Assembly (NCBI GenBank): GCA_002163115.1 | Contig: MAAI01000005.1 | Location: 52,161 to 116,160, forward strand | Source of the DNA: Methylophaga sp. 41_12_T18 | GTDB lineage: Bacteria > Pseudomonadota > Gammaproteobacteria > Nitrosococcales > Methylophagaceae | Direction: 5' to 3' | DNA: 64,000 nucleotides | Shown: piece by piece, positions 58,997 through 64,000 of the stretch | How the letters are laid out: each line of letters begins with the position of its first letter | Numbering within the stretch: position 1 is the stretch's first letter | Position numbers and translations under genes: made by a program | The notes under the pieces: generated by a model | Told to the model about the DNA's origin: nothing | Database searches by the model: none | What the model saw: the letters and a program-made list of their open reading frames with translations, nothing else

Positions 58997-60178
58997 ATGC
59001 AAACATGGTTGTTTTTTCTTCTGCCTATCGCAGCCTTATCCGGTTGGTTAATGGCGCGTAAGCACTACAAAAATAAATACCAACCACAGGATAATAAACT
59101 TAGTCCTGAATATTTTAGCGGCTTAAACTATTTACTCAACGAACAACCTGATAAAGCCATTGATGTCTTTATACATTTATTAGAAGTGAATAGTGAAACC
59201 GTTGAAACTCATCTAGCCTTGGCTAATTTATTCCGCCGACGAGGTGAAACGGATCGTGCTATCCGCATCCACCAAAACCTCATCGCCAGACCGACTTTAA
59301 ATAGCCAACAACGTAGCCAAGCACTCCTCGAATTAGGCTTAGACTATATGAAAGCCGGTGTATTGGATCGCGCTGAACAACTCTTTCTCGATCTCTTACA
59401 ACAAGCCTCACCACCCGAACAAGCTATTAAAAAATTATTGCGTATCTACCAACAGGAAAAACATTGGGAAAAAGCCATTGATATGGCTAAACGATTACAG
59501 CCCGAGCAACGCAAAGACATAGGCATTTTAATTGCTCAATTTTATTGTGAGCTTGCTCAGCAACAAATTACTAGCAGTGCAAGTTCAATTCGAGGCTACC
59601 TCAAACAAGCCCAACATTATGACCACAACTGCGTAAGAGCCAGTTTACTTGAAGCAAATATGCAGATTACTGCCGGTAAATATGGCAAGGCATTAAAAAC
59701 ATTGCAGCGTATTGAGCGACAGAATCACCGCTATCTACCTGAGGCTCTGCCTAAATTACTAAACTGTTATCAGAAAATGGGCAATATCGATGGTTTTAAT
59801 AGCTGGTTACAGCAGTTAGTCGAGCGTCATCCTCATATGACCTCAGCACGATTAATGCTGACTCAAGTCATTCAACAACAGCAAGGTAGTCAAGCGGCAC
59901 AAGAGTTTTTATACCAACAACTGCATACTTATCCTTCGATTGAAGGCTTGCATGAATTGCTGTTATTAGGCCAAGGATCGAATCAAAGCCTTATCCCGTT
60001 AATTACAAATATTACCAACTCCCTAATTGATAAAGGTGATCGTTACAGTTGCCAAAACTGTGGTTTTGCTGGCAAGGCAATGCATTGGCACTGCCCTAGC
60101 TGTGCTAATTGGGGAAGCATTCATCCTACTGAAATTCACTTATCAGCTTTAGAGAAACTTTTGGAACCATCATCATGA
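58997..60178 (+). CDS. lapB: LPS assembly regulator LapB (YciM)
   Basis: 393 residues, family length. An N-terminal membrane anchor (WLFFLLPIAALSGWLMARKHY) is followed by TPR repeats (from about 45 to 330; EYFSGLNYLLNEQPDKAIDVFIHLL) and a C-terminal rubredoxin-like metal site with two CxxC-type pairs (SCQNCGFAGKAMHWHCPSCANWG). LapB adapts LpxC for FtsH proteolysis. It overlaps the arsC-like gene by four bases. Confidence 0.96.
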   Translation: MQTWLFFLLPIAALSGWLMARKHYKNKYQPQDNKLSPEYFSGLNYLLNEQPDKAIDVFIHLLEVNSETVETHLALANLFRRRGETDRAIRIHQNLIARPTLNSQQRSQALLELGLDYMKAGVLDRAEQLFLDLLQQASPPEQAIKKLLRIYQQEKHWEKAIDMAKRLQPEQRKDIGILIAQFYCELAQQQITSSASSIRGYLKQAQHYDHNCVRASLLEANMQITAGKYGKALKTLQRIERQNHRYLPEALPKLLNCYQKMGNIDGFNSWLQQLVERHPHMTSARLMLTQVIQQQQGSQAAQEFLYQQLHTYPSIEGLHELLLLGQGSNQSLIPLITNITNSLIDKGDRYSCQNCGFAGKAMHWHCPSCANWGSIHPTEIHLSALEKLLEPSS

Positions 60179-60525
60179 GCAATATTGTTATTTATCATAA
60201 CCCTCGCTGCAGCAAGTCTCGGCAAACATTAACCTTACTCGAGCAGCAAGGCATTAACCCAGAGATTGTCGAATATTTAAAAACACCGCCAACAACAGCA
60301 ATATTGAAAGATATATTGCAACAACTAGACATTGAGCCGCGCGCTTTATTGCGTAAAACTGAAGCCATTTATAAAGAACTCGAGTTAGCAGATAAATCGC
60401 TTAGTGATGAACAGTTAATTCAAGCAATGAGTGAACACCCTAAATTGATAGAACGACCTATCGTATTCAATAACGGTAAAGCTAAAATTGGCCGACCACC
60501 TGAATCTATTTTAACCATCCTGTAA
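60175..60525 (+). CDS. ArsC/YfgD-family thioredoxin-fold reductase
   Basis: 116 residues. The active-site loop is HNPRCSKSRQTL with Cys12; arginines in LLRKTEAIYKEL, IERPIVFN and IGRPPESI match the arsenate-binding residues of glutaredoxin-linked arsenate reductases (R60, R94, R107 in R773 ArsC). No ars genes are nearby; the LapB-ArsC-WrbA context is like E. coli yfgD/wrbA-type neighbours, so a housekeeping role is possible. Confidence 0.9.
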   Translation: MSNIVIYHNPRCSKSRQTLTLLEQQGINPEIVEYLKTPPTTAILKDILQQLDIEPRALLRKTEAIYKELELADKSLSDEQLIQAMSEHPKLIERPIVFNNGKAKIGRPPESILTIL

Positions 60526-61487
<962 letters not shown>

Positions 61488-61537
61488 TACTAATATATTG
61501 TTATATCTGTTGTAGAAGTTCGCTACAGGAGCACATT

Positions 61538-61768
61538 ATGACCACCATTCCAGCCTTCCAATCCGGGTTAAATGGAATTCAGACCGGCTTACAAAGCCTT
61601 AATAAAAATGCTGCTACGATTGCCAGTGCAGATATCATCGAGTCAGGTGGCGATATCACCGCCCCCTTGGTGAATATGATTAGTGACAAACAACAAGTAC
61701 TCGCCTCGGCAAAAGTACTAGAAGCTAACAATGCAATCATAGGCAGTATTTTAGATCTAAAAGTTTAG
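61538..61768 (+). CDS. 76-residue flagellar rod/hook-like protein (D0 only)
   Basis: A tiny protein with AGGAG before the ATG. The N terminus (FQSGLNGIQTGLQSLNKNAATIASA) looks like the start of flagellar axial proteins, where ANNIANA is usual. The C terminus (LVNMISDKQQVLASAKVLEANNAIIGSILDLKV) closely resembles the C-terminal heptad region of FlgC/FlgG/FlgE. In genuine rod proteins these ends flank a central domain; here they are joined directly. Three bases downstream lies the SprA-like gene. The role is unknown; it may be a rod-like cap or an isolated relative. Confidence 0.75.
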   Translation: MTTIPAFQSGLNGIQTGLQSLNKNAATIASADIIESGGDITAPLVNMISDKQQVLASAKVLEANNAIIGSILDLKV

Positions 61769-61771
61769 AGC

Positions 61772-62281
61772 ATGGATGTCACCAGCTCAGTACCGTTAAA
61801 TACAACTCCTGGTACTCGGGTTACTGCGGTTACGACAGAAGACAACGATCAAAATCAACTATCCCAGAAAGAACAACAACAACTTCAACAATTAAAAGCG
61901 CGTGACCGTGTCGTACGGGCCCATGAAGCTGCCCACATTGCTGCTGGAGCAGGAGTAGTTCAAGGCGGCGCTAGTTTTAGTTTCCAACGAGGTCCAGATG
62001 GCATTCAATATGCCATTGGCGGTGAAGTTAAAATAAATACCTCAAAAGTTGTTGATGACCCCGTGGCAACACTACAAAAAGCAGAACAAATTCGGGCAGC
62101 AGCACTGGCTCCCTCTCAACCATCAGCAGCTGATCAATCTATTGCTGCTAAAGCTGCTAAAATGGCCATTGAAGCGCGCTCCGAAATAAATCAACAACAT
62201 TCACAACAGACATCCGCCGATACTAAACCGGCTTCCACTTCGCCTGAACTCACTGGCAACTTTCTCGATTTCACAGTATGA
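61772..62281 (+). CDS. SprA-related putative metallopeptidase
   Basis: 169 residues. The region RDRVVRAHEAAHIAAGAGVVQGGASFSFQRGPDGIQYAIGGEV matches the SprA-related family, with a zinc-like HExxH-type motif HEAAH near residue 52. The N-terminal part is a charged coiled segment (QLSQKEQQQLQQLKARD); the C-terminal 60 residues are Ala/Gln-rich and probably disordered. The family is a predicted metalloprotease; catalysis has not been shown to my knowledge. It is three bases after the rod-like gene and has no signal peptide. Confidence 0.8.
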   Translation: MDVTSSVPLNTTPGTRVTAVTTEDNDQNQLSQKEQQQLQQLKARDRVVRAHEAAHIAAGAGVVQGGASFSFQRGPDGIQYAIGGEVKINTSKVVDDPVATLQKAEQIRAAALAPSQPSAADQSIAAKAAKMAIEARSEINQQHSQQTSADTKPASTSPELTGNFLDFTV

Positions 62282-62334
62282 GATTAGCCTGCTAGACTAA
62301 ATCCTTCCTTACAGAATCAATAAACTCCGTAACT

Positions 62335-63138
62335 TTGACTATATCTACCTTCACACCACTATCATTAACCGATATTCGTTCAGCCATTGATCAAGAGACT
62401 CTTAACAAGCTGGACGAAATTCAGATCCATTCTTCCGTAGCTTCGACCAATGATGAATTATGGCAGCGACTGAATGACGGCAAATCATCCCCCGCAGTTT
62501 GTCTTGCCGAAAGCCAAACTGCGGGCCGTGGTCGCCGTGGCGACCAATGGTTATCTCCCTGTTCCGGCAATCTTTATTTATCTATTTTTTGGCCATTTCC
62601 CGCTGAAATGATGAAAAATGGCCTTAGCATAGCTATTGGGATCAGCTTAATAAATACCCTCAATGCTGAAGGAATCAATAACTTAAAGCTAAAATGGCCA
62701 AATGATGTGTTACATGAAAGACATAAACTCGCTGGAATTCTAGTAGAATCACGGTTCGGCAAAAAACAAAATACAGTAGTAGGTATCGGCCTTAATTTTA
62801 AGCTTCCGACCAGTACACAAAATCAAATAAATCAAAAAACCACTAGTTTGCAACATCTTTGTACTAACGTACCTTGTCGCAATCATCTGGCGGGAAAAAT
62901 TATTCAAAATATGATCAAAACAATCGAGCTTTTCCAGCACCGTGGATTAAGCGATTTTATCCCTTTATGGCCTCAGTACGATGCTCTTGAAAATCAAGCT
63001 ATTAAATTAATAAGTGATGATTCTCAATTTACCGCTCTAGCCTGTGGCATTAATGAACAAGGTGAACTACGTTATATGCGCAACAACAAATTAGAAACTC
63101 TAGCTAATAGTCACGTTAGCATTAGGTTTGCATCATGA
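62335..63138 (+). CDS. birA: Biotin-protein ligase lacking the DNA-binding domain
   Basis: 267 residues from a TTG at 62335; no ATG or GTG occurs in frame down to the TAG at 62293. The catalytic core is complete: STNDELW, AESQTAGRGRRGDQWLSP (biotinyl-AMP loop), LSIFWPF, KLKWPNDVLHERHKLAGILVESR, VVGIGLNF, and a C-terminal SH3-like domain. The N-terminal HTH of E. coli BirA (about 60-65 residues) has no room here. So the enzyme should biotinylate BCCP but not repress bio genes. It overlaps coaX by four bases. Confidence 0.93.
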   Translation: MTISTFTPLSLTDIRSAIDQETLNKLDEIQIHSSVASTNDELWQRLNDGKSSPAVCLAESQTAGRGRRGDQWLSPCSGNLYLSIFWPFPAEMMKNGLSIAIGISLINTLNAEGINNLKLKWPNDVLHERHKLAGILVESRFGKKQNTVVGIGLNFKLPTSTQNQINQKTTSLQHLCTNVPCRNHLAGKIIQNMIKTIELFQHRGLSDFIPLWPQYDALENQAIKLISDDSQFTALACGINEQGELRYMRNNKLETLANSHVSIRFAS

Positions 63139-64000
63139 AATTATTAGTTGATATTGGTAATACTCGAATCAAATGGTCTTGTATCGATGCCGGACGATTA
63201 ACGGATAGTCAAAGCTTTAACCGTGGTAAAACAGGGATAAAAGCGTCATTAACCAAACACTGGAAAGAACTTTCCGAAATAGAAGCTATCTTTGTTTCTA
63301 ATGTTGCAGGCGACAAAATAGCCCAGCAACTTGAAGAATGGACAGTGAAAAAATGGCAGATCACCCCTAAATTCATCGTCAGTGAGCAAAAACGATTTGG
63401 CGTGACAAACGCCTACCAAGAACCAGAAAAACTAGGTATTGATCGTTGGTTATCGATGGTCGCTGCTAGACAACACGCCCGCCTAGCAACTTGTGTAATT
63501 GACTGCGGCACAGCCATTACCTTAGATATTGTGACCAAACATGGCGAACATCGAGGCGGAATGATACTGCCAGGCTTAAGCCTGATGCGAGCAGCCTTAA
63601 GTGATAATACCGATGCACTAGACAATACTCTCGATGATAGTCAATTTAAAACGCTAGCAACCAATACTTTTAGTGCCATTCAATCTGGCACGTTATACAG
63701 TGTCACCGCCACTTTAGAGCAAATAATCAGCGATCTAAAACAGCAGTTTGATAATCGTATTCGTTTCATTATTACCGGTGGCGATGCCGAAGCATTAATC
63801 CCGTTGCTGCCGCAGTCTGTCGCTCACTATCCGGACATCGTCTTAAAAGGCCTGGCTTACTATGCTCGTCAAGGTGAACGCAAACCTCGTCCAGCTAAGC
63901 CCGAAGCTGTAGACACTGCGGAAACAGTTGAAGCTGTAGAAACGGTTGAAGTTGTAGAAACGGTTGAAGCTGTAGAAACGGTTGAAGCTGTAGAAACGGT
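63135..64000 (+). CDS. coaX: Type III pantothenate kinase with repeat tail, 3' end cut by window edge
   Basis: At least 288 residues, open at the window edge. The N-terminal phosphate loop DIGNTRIKW, the metal/ATP segment DCGTAITLDIVTK, GGMILPGLSLMRAAL and FIITGGDAEALIPLL identify CoaX, whose normal length is about 245-255 residues. Beyond GLAYYARQGERK the protein continues into a Pro-poor acidic repeat ETVEAV from an 18-bp tandem DNA repeat. In several gammaproteobacteria birA-coaX precede a SPOR-domain gene; fusion to such a domain is possible but not visible. Confidence 0.92.
   Translation, partial: MKLLVDIGNTRIKWSCIDAGRLTDSQSFNRGKTGIKASLTKHWKELSEIEAIFVSNVAGDKIAQQLEEWTVKKWQITPKFIVSEQKRFGVTNAYQEPEKLGIDRWLSMVAARQHARLATCVIDCGTAITLDIVTKHGEHRGGMILPGLSLMRAALSDNTDALDNTLDDSQFKTLATNTFSAIQSGTLYSVTATLEQIISDLKQQFDNRIRFIITGGDAEALIPLLPQSVAHYPDIVLKGLAYYARQGERKPRPAKPEAVDTAETVEAVETVEVVETVEAVETVEAVET
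63921..64000. repeat. 18-bp tandem repeat in the coaX tail
   Basis: Units of GAAACGGTTGAAGCTGTA start at 63921, 63939, 63957 and 63975, and a fifth begins at 63993; differences are one base in the first and one in the second. In frame it encodes ETVEAV repeats. It continues past the window. Confidence 0.95.

Overview
The window reads as one contiguous chromosomal segment of a moderately AT-rich gammaproteobacterium. Diagnostic gene orders are metY-rimP-nusA-infB-rbfA-truB-rpsO-pnp, leuS-lptE-holA-(proA)-nadD-rsfS-rlmH, maf-rng-yhdP-tldD, glnA-ntrB-ntrC, ftsY-ftsE-ftsX-rpoH and birA-coaX. The Thiotrichales/Methylophaga neighbourhood is a guess from gene content only; there is no rRNA gene to confirm it.

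Positions 1-17,220 form an iron-acquisition island. It holds a truncated FecI-type sigma factor (window edge), a NapH/FtrD-like polyferredoxin with a P19-type periplasmic iron protein, a chemoreceptor, an Fe(III) ABC transporter (fbpABC), an FMN-dependent alpha-hydroxyacid oxidase, a PiuC-type Fe(II) dioxygenase, a TonB-dependent receptor with an STN signalling domain, a FecR/FecI pair, and exbB-exbD-exbD-tonB. Four Fur-box-like sites (557, 2215, 8383, 17202) tie it together. Positions 17,372-19,877 carry modABC for molybdate.

Positions 19,925-29,056 are the translation/transcription operon pnp-rpsO-truB-rbfA-infB-nusA-rimP on the minus strand, led by an initiator tRNA-fMet gene with two terminators behind it. 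Positions 29,112-33,968 are the nitrogen-control cluster (ntrC, ntrB, a DUF4124 protein, glnA) with readable NtrC and sigma-54 sites. A TusA/PP-loop ATPase pair follows, then tldD, yhdP, rng, maf, rlmH, rsfS, a DUF218 protein, nadD, proA, holA, lptE and leuS, almost all head-to-tail on the minus strand to 50,231.

From 50,419 to 54,440 (minus) lie a YfhL-type ferredoxin, coaD, rsmD and a paired M16 peptidase. The direction switches at about 54,470: ftsY-ftsE-ftsX, rpoH, (fdxA on minus), lapA-lapB-arsC-like-wrbA-DUF2069, a tiny flagellar-rod-like protein with a SprA-like putative metallopeptidase, birA without its DNA-binding domain, and coaX, which runs off the window in an 18-bp tandem repeat.

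Most of the window is conserved housekeeping. The parts most worth a second look are the oxidase/dioxygenase pair inside the iron island, the polyferredoxin-P19 pair without its usual permease, the cysteine-bearing PP-loop/TusA pair, and the mini-rod/SprA-like pair. No insertion sequence, CRISPR array, phage or rRNA was seen, and no gene-free stretch exceeds 300 bases.
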